This document shows positions 8,415 through 17,410 of a stretch of DNA of 64,000 nt, one piece after another. The position numbers were made by a program, and so were the translations under genes. The notes beneath the pieces were generated by a model that was given only the letters and a program-made list of their open reading frames with translations, ran no database searches and had not been told where the DNA came from. Numbering within the stretch: position 1 is the stretch's first letter; each line of letters begins with the position of its first letter. Source of the stretch: Lewinellaceae bacterium (lineage in GTDB: Bacteria; Bacteroidota; Bacteroidia; Chitinophagales; Saprospiraceae); NCBI GenBank assembly GCA_020636375.1, contig JACJXZ010000012.1, forward strand, positions 124,001 to 188,000. The letters are read 5' to 3'.

Positions 8415-10193
8415 ATGAGCCATTGGAATAATCTTTCCGCGCACGTATTGTTGGGGGCTTTGCTGTCTCTGCCTCTTTTCCTTCCTGCCCAGCTGGCCTC
8501 CCTGTCCATCCCTTTCGAGCAGGACAGCAATGCGACGGCCACCTATTTCGAAACCATCGCCTTTTACGAGAGCCTCGACGGTTTGTATCCGGAGCTGAAG
8601 CTGGAAGCCTACGGCAGCACCGACAGCGGCTTTCCCCTGCACCTGGCCATACTGTCCGCCGATGGCAGCTTTACGCCCGAAGCGGCAAAGGCCAGCGGCA
8701 AACAGGTGCTTTTCATCAACAACGCCATCCACCCCGGCGAGCCCTGCGGGGTCGACGCCACCATGTTGCTTTTGCGCAGCCTGCTGCAGGATGCCGCCTG
8801 GCGCCCTTACCTGGAGGACCTGATTGTGGTGGCTATTCCATTTTATAACATCAGCGGCGGCCTCAACCGCGGCCCGTACAGCCGCGCCAACCAGAACGGC
8901 CCCAAGGCTTACGGCTTCCGCGGCAACGCTAAAAACCTGGACCTCAACCGAGACTTCATCAAGTGCGATTCGAAAAACGCCCAGGTTTTCAACCGGCTCT
9001 TCGCCGCCTGGCAACCTGACATATTCATAGATACGCATTCTTCGGACGGGGCGGATTATCCGTATACCATGACTTTGATCCCGCCCCAAACCGATAAGCT
9101 GGATTCCGCGCTTTCCGCCTATTTGGATGAACAACTGCTGCCCTGCCTGTACAGCGACATGGAAAAGGCGGGCTGGGAACTGACGCCCTACGTCTACGCC
9201 CGGGACACGCCCGACAAAGGCATTGCCGGCTTCCTCGACCTGCCGCGCTATTCTTCCGGTTACGCCGCGTTGCACCATTCTATTGGTTTTATAACGGAGG
9301 CCCACATGTGGAAGCCCTACAAGGACAGGGTGCAGGGTACCTATGCGTTCCTGTCCGCCGCCATCCGGGCTATGCACGACCAGCGGGAGGCACTGCGGGA
9401 GGCACGGGAAAAGGCGCGCCGGCAGGCGGCGGAGCAAAAGCAGTTTGCCCTCGGCTGGGAACTCGATTTTTCCCGTTCGGATACCATCCTGTTCAAAGGC
9501 TACGAGGCGAAGTATAAAAAGAGCGAGGTGTCCGGCCTGGATCGGCTCTACTACGACCGCAGCGCGCCCTATGAAAAGACAATCCCCTACTTTCGGTACT
9601 ATCAACCGACGGCCACGGCCGAACGGCCCTATGCCTACCTGATCCCGCAGGCCTATGCGGAAGTTGTGGATCGCCTGCGCTGGAACGGCGTGGCGGTGCA
9701 GCAACTGACAGAAGACATCGAGCCGGAGCTGGAATACTCCTACATCGAAGATTATAAGACAGTGGACGGGCCCTACGAGGGGCACTACCTGCACTACGCC
9801 GTCCAAACCAGGGAGCAGCGCCTGCGCCGCCCGTTCCGCAAGGGAGACTATGTGGTGTTTACGGGCCAGCCCGCCAGCCGCTACATCGTCGAAACGCTGG
9901 AACCCCGGGGGGCGGATTCCTTTTTCGCCTGGAACTTCTTCGACGGCATCCTCATGCAGAAGGAATATTTTGACGGCTATATCTTTGAAGATACTGCCGC
10001 CGAACTGCTGCGCAGCGACCCCGCCCTGCGGCAGGCCCTGGAGCGAAAGCGGCAGGAAGATGAGGAATTCGCAAAATCAGCCCGGGCGCAGCTGGATTTT
10101 ATCTACAAACGCTCTCCTTTTTTCGAGCCGACGTACCGGCTGTATCCGGTGGGGCGGTTTTGGGAGGAGGTGGGGCTGCCAGTGGGGGGGTGA
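8415..10193 (+). CDS. Secreted M14 family zinc carboxypeptidase
   Basis: 592 residues from ATG 8415. The frame is open from 8295, but that upstream part is the hairpin repeat, and only the 8415 start gives a signal peptide (ending LFLPAQ, about residue 26). M14 zinc ligands are visible: HPGE (H106, E109) and H208 in FIDTHSSDG. The substrate-binding Asn-Arg segment is NLDLNRDF (R179) and the catalytic Glu is E295 in GFITEAHMW. The catalytic domain covers about residues 45-345. The C-terminal 250 residues are an extra module without a family I recognise, rich in Tyr (YRAFQ-like and YDGYIFEDTA-like segments). The protein probably trims peptides in the periplasm or outside the cell. The family call is firm, specificity unknown. 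Confidence 0.9.
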   Translation: MSHWNNLSAHVLLGALLSLPLFLPAQLASLSIPFEQDSNATATYFETIAFYESLDGLYPELKLEAYGSTDSGFPLHLAILSADGSFTPEAAKASGKQVLFINNAIHPGEPCGVDATMLLLRSLLQDAAWRPYLEDLIVVAIPFYNISGGLNRGPYSRANQNGPKAYGFRGNAKNLDLNRDFIKCDSKNAQVFNRLFAAWQPDIFIDTHSSDGADYPYTMTLIPPQTDKLDSALSAYLDEQLLPCLYSDMEKAGWELTPYVYARDTPDKGIAGFLDLPRYSSGYAALHHSIGFITEAHMWKPYKDRVQGTYAFLSAAIRAMHDQREALREAREKARRQAAEQKQFALGWELDFSRSDTILFKGYEAKYKKSEVSGLDRLYYDRSAPYEKTIPYFRYYQPTATAERPYAYLIPQAYAEVVDRLRWNGVAVQQLTEDIEPELEYSYIEDYKTVDGPYEGHYLHYAVQTREQRLRRPFRKGDYVVFTGQPASRYIVETLEPRGADSFFAWNFFDGILMQKEYFDGYIFEDTAAELLRSDPALRQALERKRQEDEEFAKSARAQLDFIYKRSPFFEPTYRLYPVGRFWEEVGLPVGG

Positions 10194-10443
10194 TGTGCAT
10201 TGGTGAGGGCACTCCGGAAACCTCCGTTAAGGAATGATGGAACGAAGGAACGATGGAATGAATAGAAAACATAATGTGTCTATTGATGAATATAAATTTT
10301 AAATACATATTAATTTTATTTATTTATTCATTTTTACCTGGCCGAGGAACGAGGACGAGCCTCCAGTTATTCATTCCTTTGCCGGACTTTCCGACCTCCG
10401 TTCGTCATAGCCGGACTACGGACCAGCGGAGACGGAGCAGCCT

Positions 10444-10664
10444 CATTGGTGCATTGGTGGGGGACGCTGTGTATGCGTATTTTCGTGCATTAGTGCTATT
10501 GGCACTAAATAACGGGGGAGTTATTCCACCGCCAGGAGCAACACAGAGTAGGCCTACGGGCGGGGTGGCCCGGCTCCTTCCATGCCCAACATATACACGC
10601 CTGTCTTCGCTGCGCTTGTCCGGGTAAAAATGCACCAATGCACGTATACACCAATGCACCAATG
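10444..10664. repeat. Inverted-repeat-bounded intergenic segment
   Basis: A perfect 16-bp inverted repeat, CATTGGTGCATTGGTG at 10444-10459 against CACCAATGCACCAATG at 10649-10664, encloses about 190 bp with no gene. Just upstream (10229-10261) is a run of GGAA(T/C)GATGGAA-like direct repeats. I saw no clear flanking target duplication. The right arm ends 22 bp before the symporter start, so it is part of that gene's leader or promoter region. Confidence 0.6.
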
Positions 10665-10686
10665 CACCTAATACACAACAAAAAAT

Positions 10687-12093
10687 ATGCTCTTAGCCTT
10701 CATCATCCTCTACCTGCTCGTCACCCTGCTCATCGGCTGGTGGGCCTCCACGAAGGTGCATTCCACGCAAGACTTCGTCATTGCCGGGCGCAACCTGCCC
10801 ATGTTTGTTGCCGCCTGTGCGCTGTTTGCCACCTGGTTCGGGTCGGAGACCATCATGGGGGCGTCGTCGGAGTTTGTGGAGAACGGCCTGATCGGGGTAG
10901 TGGAAGACCCTTTCGGGGCGGCGCTCTGCCTGGTGCTGGTGGGCGCCTTTTTCGCCCGTCCGCTCTACCGGCTGAATATCCTGACCTTCAACGACTTTTT
11001 TCGGCTGCGCTACAGCCGGGCGGCGGAGTTCATCTCTGCCATATTCATGGTGCCCTCCTACTTCGGCTGGATCGCGGCCCAGATGGTGGCCATGTCGATC
11101 ATCCTGGGTGCCGTGACGGGCATCACGCCCCTGGAGGGGATTATGGTTTGCGCGGTGGTGGTGGTGATCTATACCTATATCGGCGGCATGTGGGCGGTAT
11201 CGGTAACGGATTTCGTGCAAACCATCATGATCGTCATCGGGCTGCTGCTGGTCGCCTATCAGGTCGGCACCGCAGCCGGCGGGGTAAGCAAGGTGCTGGC
11301 CACTACCCCGGACGGCTTTTTCAATTTCCTGCCCGAGGCCAGCCTGGACGGCGTCGTCCACTACATCGCCGCCTGGATCACCATCGGCCTGGGCAGCATT
11401 CCGCAGCAGGATGTCTTCCAGCGCGTCATGGCGGCGCGCAGCGCCAAAACGGCGGTGGCCGCCTCTTACCTGTCCGGGTTTATGTATCTCACCATCGGTT
11501 TTATTCCGCTGTTCATCGGGTTGTGCGGCCATATCCTGTACCCGGACCAGCTGCACAGCGGCGACACCCAGATGGTCATTCCCTTCATGGTGCTGGAACA
11601 CAGCAATATTTTCCTGCAGATCATGTTTTTCGGCGCGTTGCTTTCCGCTATTCTCAGCACCACTTCCGGGGCCGTGCTGGCGCCGGCTACGGTGATCGGG
11701 GAGAACCTGGTGCGGCCGTACGTCCGGGAAATTTCCGATAAGCGCCTGCTCTTCATCATGCGCCTGTCGGTGGTCGGCGTCGCCCTGGCCTCGGCGGTGA
11801 TGGCGGCCTGGAACCGGAACATCTACGAGCTGGTGGGCCAGTCATCGGCCCTGAGCCTCGTCTCCCTGTTCATCCCCCTGACGGCCGGGCTGTACTGGAA
11901 GCGGGCTTCCAACTTTGGTGCGCTGGCCTCCATCGTGGTGGGCATGGTGGTGTGGATCGCCTGCGAATTTATACTCCATACGGGCTATCCCAGCCTCATC
12001 TGGGGCGGGCTGGCGAGCCTGGCGGCCATGGTGGCGGGCAGCTTCTTTCGGCCGGATGCTACGTACCGGGAATTTCGGGAGGCGGTGGGGTAG
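10687..12093 (+). CDS. Sodium:solute symporter (SSS family)
   Basis: 468-residue polytopic membrane protein with about 12-13 hydrophobic segments throughout, opening with MLLAFIILYLLVTLLIGWW. The N-terminal SSS pattern is clear (FVIAGRNLP, then ATWFGSETIMGASSEF around residues 48-62), and GGMWAVSVTDFVQTIMIVIG around 166-185 matches the classical SSS signature region. It would import a small solute with Na+ across the inner membrane. The substrate cannot be decided: proline-, pantothenate-, sugar- and nucleoside-type members share these motifs. It is a single gene with an inverted-repeat region immediately upstream and a palindromic element about 100 bp downstream. Confidence 0.9.
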   Translation: MLLAFIILYLLVTLLIGWWASTKVHSTQDFVIAGRNLPMFVAACALFATWFGSETIMGASSEFVENGLIGVVEDPFGAALCLVLVGAFFARPLYRLNILTFNDFFRLRYSRAAEFISAIFMVPSYFGWIAAQMVAMSIILGAVTGITPLEGIMVCAVVVVIYTYIGGMWAVSVTDFVQTIMIVIGLLLVAYQVGTAAGGVSKVLATTPDGFFNFLPEASLDGVVHYIAAWITIGLGSIPQQDVFQRVMAARSAKTAVAASYLSGFMYLTIGFIPLFIGLCGHILYPDQLHSGDTQMVIPFMVLEHSNIFLQIMFFGALLSAILSTTSGAVLAPATVIGENLVRPYVREISDKRLLFIMRLSVVGVALASAVMAAWNRNIYELVGQSSALSLVSLFIPLTAGLYWKRASNFGALASIVVGMVVWIACEFILHTGYPSLIWGGLASLAAMVAGSFFRPDATYREFREAVG

Positions 12094-12186
12094 GATTTGG
12101 GATGTTTGATGTGCGATGTGCAATGTTTGATTTGCCGGGAGGGGGGGGGCAGCCCGGCATTGGTTGCACAGCGGTAGCGACATCAA

Positions 12187-12333
12187 AAATCAAAGTAACT
12201 ATTTAGGTGGGCCTGATGCCTTTGCCACGAAGACACCAAGACACCAAGATCGCACCAAGGCTTTGTGCAATCTTAGTGTCTTGGTGTCTTCGTGGCTAAA
12301 AAGCGGAGGGCTGCTAAATAGTTACAAATCAAA
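12187..12333. repeat. Hairpin element with CACGAAGACAC stem, copy 2, flanked by 8-bp direct repeats
   Basis: The core 12195-12325 has outer arms GTAACTATTTAG and CTAAATAGTTAC and an inner stem with CCACGAAGACACCAAGACAC pairing with GTGTCTTGGTGTCTTCGTGG. The octamer AAATCAAA directly abuts both ends (12187-12194 and 12326-12333). The right copy overlaps the last codons and stop of the convergent dCTP deaminase gene, so insertion duplicated the gene's 3' end without disrupting it. Confidence 0.8.
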
Positions 12334-12865
12334 ACTTATTCTTCCACATCATGCTCTCTACCGGCTTGTCGGTGCGTTCGTTGTATTTGGCGCTCTTCTT
12401 TTTGTTGTAATAATTGATAATTTCGCCGTCGACGCGGAAGTAGATGAGCTGGCCGATGGGCATGCCGGCGTAAACGCGCACGGGATGGGTGCAGGAGATT
12501 TCCAGCGTCCAGGTATTGCAGAAGCCGACGTCGCCCTTGCCGGCGGTGGCGTGGATGTCGATGCCGAGGCGGCCGACGCTGGACTTGCCTTCCAGGAAGG
12601 GAACGGCGTTGTGGGTTTCGGTATACTCTTCAGTGACGCCCAGGTAGAGGGTATTGGGATGGAGGACGAAGCCCTGTTCCGGGATTTCGAGGTACTCGAT
12701 GGGGTTGTGGCGCCGGGCGTCCAGGATGTGGTCTTTGTAAATGGCCAGCCACCTGCCGAGGTGGACGTCGTAGGAGTTGGTGCCCAGGCAGTGCCGCTGG
12801 AAGGGTTCGATGACGATCTCTCCGTTCCCGATGCCCTCCAGTATTTTCTTGTCCGACAGTATCAT
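12329..12865 (-). CDS. dcd: dCTP deaminase
   Basis: 178 residues, the normal family length. It hydrolyses dCTP to dUTP in the cytoplasm, feeding dUMP and then dTMP synthesis. The core motif EGKSSVGRLGIDIHATAG (residues 92-109) contains the Ser-Ser-x-x-Arg substrate loop (S95, S96, R99), and WTLEI carries the catalytic Glu (E122). The dUTPase-like trimer fold is implied by VYAGMPIGQLIYFRV. The C-terminus (KYNERTDKPVESMMWKNKF) is typical of Bacteroidota homologues. It stands alone, and its stop codon lies inside the direct repeat flanking the hairpin element. Whether it also has dUTPase activity cannot be decided by eye. Confidence 0.95.
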   Translation of the reverse strand: MILSDKKILEGIGNGEIVIEPFQRHCLGTNSYDVHLGRWLAIYKDHILDARRHNPIEYLEIPEQGFVLHPNTLYLGVTEEYTETHNAVPFLEGKSSVGRLGIDIHATAGKGDVGFCNTWTLEISCTHPVRVYAGMPIGQLIYFRVDGEIINYYNKKKSAKYNERTDKPVESMMWKNKF

Positions 12866-12954
12866 AGCGCCTTGGTTGATGAGGGCGCAAAGTTATTTAT
12901 TTTTCCTGAAAAGCGGGTTTTCGGTGGATTTTCCTAATCTTAGCCGGTCTTCGG

Positions 12955-13194
12955 TATGTAGACCCCAACCTTGGCGGACGGTTGACGGTTGACGGCCGAC
13001 GGCGGCTGCAGCCACTGAAAAGTTGGGGCCTACATATCGAGCTTGGGTTAGGACAGCCTCAACCTGCCGGGTTGTTCATCCCGGAGCCAAGCCAAAATCC
13101 GGCAGGTTGGATTGTCCTTATTAACGGAAACCAACTGCCCGTCACATTTTTTTTCCGGCTATACAATTTTTTTGCCTACAGCTTTCGTTAATAA
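12955..13194. repeat. Three consecutive inverted repeats in the gap before 13326
   Basis: 12955-13036: TATGTAGACCCCAAC against GTTGGGGCCTACATA (one mismatch). 13060-13109: CAACCTGCCGG against CCGGCAGGTTG, perfect. 13118-13194: TTATTAACG against CGTTAATAA, perfect. There is no gene in 12866-13325. The stacked hairpins between two genes on opposite strands could be termination structures or remnants of palindromic elements. Confidence 0.6.
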
Positions 13195-13325
13195 ATCGTG
13201 ATTTTCCAAAGCAAGCCCGCTGCCGTCTTCCATTACATCCGGATATTGAACATTACTCCTGTCTTCCAGGAGAGGGCAGGATGTGAGGCTGCCGGTTCAC
13301 CCTAAAATTTAAACCACACCATAGA

Positions 13326-13835
13326 ATGAGAGTATTCCCTGTATTGATCGCCCTTTTGAGTTTCGTTTTCCAGTTGAACGGCCAAGGCATGGCCTACCCG
13401 GGTTCGTCCCTGCCTGCCGCCAAACCGGGCCTGGACATCTACCTGCGCTACGACAGCCCGCGCGACGAGGTCATCGTCCAGAACGGAAAGCTCACCCATA
13501 TTTCCAAAACCTACATCTACGACGAGAACCGTCCCTGGGACGCCACGCCGGTCGACGTCTCCCAAAGGACGGTAGCGAACGCTATCCCCCTGAACGGCCA
13601 CCAGCTCAATTCCCTGCGGGAGATGATCCAGACCACAGGGATCATGCAGTTGCCCGAGCAGGAGTACGGCGCCCCGAGCGGGCAACGCAGCTACGATTAC
13701 CAGATGCACATCCGCTCCGAAGGGCAGGAAAAGGCGGTCCTCTACCGCAGCAACCCCAGCTTCGCTAACGCTCCCCCCGCCTTCGACCGCATGAAGGAGT
13801 ACCTCTGGAAGCTGGTGACGGAGGTGGAGTATTAG
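13326..13835 (+). CDS. Small secreted protein of unknown function
   Basis: 169 residues starting with a signal peptide (MRVFPVLIALLSFVFQLNGQ). The mature part is mixed alpha/beta with an acidic to neutral character and no Cys. It includes a stretch reading YLRYDSPRDEVIVQNGKL and an ending DRMKEYLWKLVTEVEY. I do not recognise the family. The start is well supported because the signal peptide begins at the first Met. No partner genes are obvious: the dcd gene lies divergently upstream and a palindromic repeat region follows. Confidence 0.7.
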   Translation: MRVFPVLIALLSFVFQLNGQGMAYPGSSLPAAKPGLDIYLRYDSPRDEVIVQNGKLTHISKTYIYDENRPWDATPVDVSQRTVANAIPLNGHQLNSLREMIQTTGIMQLPEQEYGAPSGQRSYDYQMHIRSEGQEKAVLYRSNPSFANAPPAFDRMKEYLWKLVTEVEY

Positions 13836-13922
13836 GGGAGTGGGTTGTGTGTATAAGTGTATAAGTGTTGATATGCCTCTGTCGCTGGTGCGAGATTGTT
13901 CAGAAATGTGTGTCCGCCTCCA

Positions 13923-14110
13923 AGTTTTGAACCGCTGAGTCCGCAGAGGAACACAGAGTAATCGCTTGACAGCAAATACTTTGTGACCTCTCTGCGTGTC
14001 TCCGCGGCCTCTGTGGTTTAAACAAAAGACACAGCGTTTTGAACAGTCCCCTGGTGCTGCCAGAACCCTCAACACCTCAACACCCCAACACCTCAACACC
14101 TCAACACAAC
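13923..14110. repeat. AACCGC/GCAGAGG palindrome plus CTCAACAC tandem repeat
   Basis: TTTTGAACCGCTGAGTCCGC pairs loosely with the arm near 14008-14031 (GCGGCCTCTGTGGTTTAAA). It has the GCAGAGG and CACAGAG words of a palindrome type common in environmental bacterial genomes. It is followed by a tandem run of CCTCAACA-type 8-mers at about 14066-14108. No gene is present in the 13836-14119 gap. Confidence 0.6.
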
Positions 14111-14119
14111 CTCCCCCCC

Positions 14120-16393
14120 TCACGGCAACCTCCCGAACCACTCTTTCACCGTGGCCTCTGCCGGTTTGCCGTTGGGCGTGAAGCCGGTGTGCCCCGTGCC
14201 GCCGTGGCTCAGGTAGGTCGGGTATTTCCACCACAGTATTCCTTTGCACCATTCGGTTTCGCTCTGTAGGTTTTCCAGGACGATGCGGTAGCAGCGCTTC
14301 TGGGCTTCGCTTTCATAGGGGGCGCCGTCGCGATCCTGGTGGGGGGCGGCCCAGGGGGCAGGAGTGCTGGTGAAGCCGATCTCGGTGAAGAGCAGCGGTT
14401 TGCCGGCCTGCCGGCTGACGCGTTTGGCGAGGAGGAGTACCTGGCGGAAGGCGGCGCTGAGCTCTTCGTCGGTGGGTTTTTCCTGCTGGCTTAGAGGGTA
14501 GTAGCAGTTGAGGCCGATGTAGTCCAGCGCGTCCCAGAAAGCAAGGTTTTCGAACTCTTTGCCCCAGTTAGCGGAGTACGTCATGGGACCCGAGTAGATG
14601 CCCCGCAGCTTTCCGATGAGCGTTCGCCAGTCCTGTTCTCTCTGCAGGGTTGCCCGGGCAAATTCCACGCCGATGCAGAGCATATCCATATCATTCATTT
14701 CCGCCAGCAGGGCGTAGTGGCGCATCCAGCGGTAATAGTAAACAAAGAACTGTTGCCAATCCGCCTCATTCTGCATCTCCACGTCGCCGGGCCAGCTGTT
14801 GCCGCCCAGCCAAATCTGGGGTTTCAGCACGGTTTTCAGGCCGAGCCGGCGGGCGGCGAAAGCTTCCTGCACCACGCTTTCGTCCGTTTCAGATCCCGCT
14901 CTGGACATAAGGGGCAAGGGCGTAGGCGCCTGCGGGTCGCGCATGTAAGAATAGGGGACAATGGCCACTGCATTGGCACCCAGGGCGCTCAGTTGCCGGA
15001 GCGACTGGCCGGACAGGCTGGAGCCGTAGCCGTTATATATGGCGTAGCCTTCGTGGGCGAAGTTGAAGCCTTTGAGATAGGGGAGGGGGGGAGGCTGAGG
15101 TTGAGGTTGAGGCTGAGGTTGAGTGAGGTGTTGATGCCAGGCAGCTTCCAGTTTCCGGATTTCTTCCGGGCCGGGTTGCCAGTTGGCATAGCGTTCCAGG
15201 AAGGCTTTCCGCCCCCAGTGTTCGATCAGGAAACGGACGAAGGAGGCGGAGAGGCAGCCCGTCACAAGGGGAGATTCCTGGGCCAGCTGATCGTTGTCGA
15301 GGAGTTCGGCCAGGGGAGTGCCATTGCCGGATTGGAGGAGCCGGCGGGCCCAGTAGGCATAGCCCTTTTTTTGCCAGTTTTCCGTAAAACACAGGGCCAG
15401 GCCCTGCTCCAGGGCATGCAGCCGGGGCTGGCCGAGCAGGCGGCGCAGCAGCAGCGCATTTTCAGCGCCGGCGTGTTGCCCCTGGAAGGCCTCGCCGGCC
15501 ACCAGGTGGGCGGCGCCCCGGCGGAAGTCTGTCTGTGCCGGTTGGGTATTGTTCAGCCGCAGCCCCTTCTGTTCTATGGAGGGATAGAGGTGGCAGGGGA
15601 TGGGCGGGGCGGGAGCGGGCTGTCCGCAGAACCCGGCAATCCGGCCCGCGGTGGCGTCGCAGGCTTCCATCAGCCGCCGGGCGTATTCTGCCTCCGGCGG
15701 GACCTGGTGAAGGATGAAATCAAAATAACGCCCGCTCACCGTTGTATCTTTGAATCCTGTAAAATCGAATTCGGTGTCGGCCCCCGGCGCCCAGGTATGT
15801 TCGTCGAAAGCGCCCATCAGCAGGCGGCGGCCGTCCTGGTAAACTTCGTAGCCCATAGAGGCCCAGCTGTAAACCGGCATCCCCTGTTCCTGCCGTTCCC
15901 GGTAAAAGGCGGCGATATCCTCCTGGCGGAATGCCGTAATGAGGCCAACCGGGAGGCTGCTGTCGAATGGGTTCGGGTAGAAGGACAGGGAAAGGACCGT
16001 ATTCGGGCCTTCAAACCGGTGGTTGCCAAGCTGCAATACCCCTTTTTCCAGGCTGTAGGGCAGGCGGGAAAGCAATTCCCGGACCAGCGGGTTGGGCCAG
16101 TCGGCGCCCAGGAGCAGGAGGGGCCCCTCCTGCAATTGTTCCCGGCTTGCGGCAGCCGCCGGCAACAGGCGGCACTCGGCCCGCCGCTGCCGTTGTTTGA
16201 CTTGTCGGGCGACATCTTCCAGCCCGTCGCTGTAAACGATCAGCAGGCGGCCTTCTTCCCGGTAGCGCTGGAGCAGTTCCTCGCGGCCGGGCAGGGGCGC
16301 GGAGGGCACCGCTCTGGCCGCCAGGTTGGAGGCGGGCTGGGGCTTGCACGACAGGCAGCCCAGGAGGGCGAGGCAAAACAAGAGGTCCTTCAT
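14120..16393 (-). CDS. Lipoprotein with degenerate peptidase-MA-like region and GH113-like TIM barrel
   Basis: 757 residues from ATG 16393, chosen because it starts the lipoprotein signal (LALLGC, Cys13; Cys16 also possible). The frame is open to 16459. Residues about 230-420 look like a gluzincin peptidase-MA domain without its HExxH (AAHLVAGEAF and EQGLALCFTENW, then SASFVRFLIEHWGRKAFL). A Gln-Pro linker at about 425-437 joins it to a C-terminal TIM barrel (about 438-757) like GH113 beta-mannanases and related GTA-type barrels. The putative acid/base is E577 in CIGVEFAR and the nucleophile is E671 in LLFTEIGFTS. It would act at the cell surface on a beta-glycan. The barrel call is good, the N-terminal call tentative. 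It probably shares a transcript with the WD40 gene 96 bp upstream. Confidence 0.75.
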   Translation of the reverse strand: MKDLLFCLALLGCLSCKPQPASNLAARAVPSAPLPGREELLQRYREEGRLLIVYSDGLEDVARQVKQRQRRAECRLLPAAAASREQLQEGPLLLLGADWPNPLVRELLSRLPYSLEKGVLQLGNHRFEGPNTVLSLSFYPNPFDSSLPVGLITAFRQEDIAAFYRERQEQGMPVYSWASMGYEVYQDGRRLLMGAFDEHTWAPGADTEFDFTGFKDTTVSGRYFDFILHQVPPEAEYARRLMEACDATAGRIAGFCGQPAPAPPIPCHLYPSIEQKGLRLNNTQPAQTDFRRGAAHLVAGEAFQGQHAGAENALLLRRLLGQPRLHALEQGLALCFTENWQKKGYAYWARRLLQSGNGTPLAELLDNDQLAQESPLVTGCLSASFVRFLIEHWGRKAFLERYANWQPGPEEIRKLEAAWHQHLTQPQPQPQPQPPPLPYLKGFNFAHEGYAIYNGYGSSLSGQSLRQLSALGANAVAIVPYSYMRDPQAPTPLPLMSRAGSETDESVVQEAFAARRLGLKTVLKPQIWLGGNSWPGDVEMQNEADWQQFFVYYYRWMRHYALLAEMNDMDMLCIGVEFARATLQREQDWRTLIGKLRGIYSGPMTYSANWGKEFENLAFWDALDYIGLNCYYPLSQQEKPTDEELSAAFRQVLLLAKRVSRQAGKPLLFTEIGFTSTPAPWAAPHQDRDGAPYESEAQKRCYRIVLENLQSETEWCKGILWWKYPTYLSHGGTGHTGFTPNGKPAEATVKEWFGRLP

Positions 16394-16489
16394 CGGGTGT
16401 CCGTTCTTTAGAGCATGTTTGGAGGTGGCGCTTTGGGTGATCTTCCGATACAAACGCACTGAATGTGGAGGGGCTCGGAATCCATAGGG

Positions 16490-17410
16490 TCAACTGAGTT
16501 CCTCCACCTCCCAGACGATCATGCTGCGGTCGTCGCTGGCAGAGATGAGGAAGTTGTGGTACGGATGCCAGAACAGGCGGTTGACGGAGTTGACATGGCC
16601 GCCGTCGCGGCTGGCGTCCAGCACTTTGAGCAACTCAAAAGTTTGGGTGTCCCACAGCTTGATGGACCGGTCGCGGCTGCCGGTGGCGAACCAGCGCCCT
16701 TCCGGATGAAAGGCGATGCTGTTGATGGTATACCAGTGAGCGGGCCGGGCCGAATGCAGTTCCGGTCCCGGTGCCAGCCCCCATACTTTGAGCATGGCGT
16801 CGCGGCCACCGCTGACCAGGTGGTTGCCGCCGGGCGTGTAGTGCAGAGCAAATACCGAGTTGTCGTGGGCTTCGGCCAGGCGGAAGCGGAGGCTCAGGTT
16901 TCCGGCATCCAGAAAATAAATGGCACGGTCGCTGGCACCGACGGCGAGCTCGTTCCGTTCCGGGCTGTAGGCCAGGCAACGCAGGCTTTGGTTGCAGAGC
17001 TGGATGCTCTCCAGGCTGCGCCCTTCGGCGGCATCCCATCGCGTCAGCAGGCCTTTTCCGCCGGCCGTGTAAACGAAGTTGCCGATGCGGAGGATATCAA
17101 AAACGCCCTTTTGGTGGTGCGCGATATTTCGGGTTTTTTCCGGCTGGGCCAACGCTATCCAGTGCAGGCCGCCGTTCATGTCGCCGGCAACGACCTTGTC
17201 CCATTCCGGCAGGTAGAGCAGGGAGAACACCTGGGTGCCGGCCTGGGCGGCCAGGCGGCCTATTTCCGGAGCATCCAGCTCCCAGCGGACGATCCAACCA
17301 TCCCCGGCGCCGGAGAAGAAACCGTCGGCCTGCGGCCCCTGCCCCAGCGCAAAGACCGCAGCGTTGTGCCCGGTGAGCTGTGCTTTCTTTCGGGCGGTCA
17401 GTTTCGGCAT
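16490..17410 (-). CDS. WD40 repeat protein
   Basis: 306 residues forming about seven WD40 blades. Typical endings are visible: VVRWEL-like GWIVRWELD near residue 42, FLDAGNLSLRF, MLKVWGLAPG, SIKLWDTQTFELL and SMIVWEVEELS at the C-terminus, with GH starts such as LTGHNAAVFAL. There is no signal peptide, so it is a cytoplasmic protein-interaction propeller with no attached enzymatic or kinase domain. It lies upstream on the same strand as the GH113-like lipoprotein, with a 96-bp gap. WD40-only proteins of this size are common in Saprospiria, and no specific role can be given. Confidence 0.88.
   Translation of the reverse strand: MPKLTARKKAQLTGHNAAVFALGQGPQADGFFSGAGDGWIVRWELDAPEIGRLAAQAGTQVFSLLYLPEWDKVVAGDMNGGLHWIALAQPEKTRNIAHHQKGVFDILRIGNFVYTAGGKGLLTRWDAAEGRSLESIQLCNQSLRCLAYSPERNELAVGASDRAIYFLDAGNLSLRFRLAEAHDNSVFALHYTPGGNHLVSGGRDAMLKVWGLAPGPELHSARPAHWYTINSIAFHPEGRWFATGSRDRSIKLWDTQTFELLKVLDASRDGGHVNSVNRLFWHPYHNFLISASDDRSMIVWEVEELS

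Noticed and set aside
14717..16411. 564-residue plus-strand frame opposite the GH113-like gene
   Set aside because: The minus-strand protein has a lipoprotein signal and glycosidase motifs; the plus-strand frame has none and contains the reversed Gln-Pro linker as a low-complexity run.
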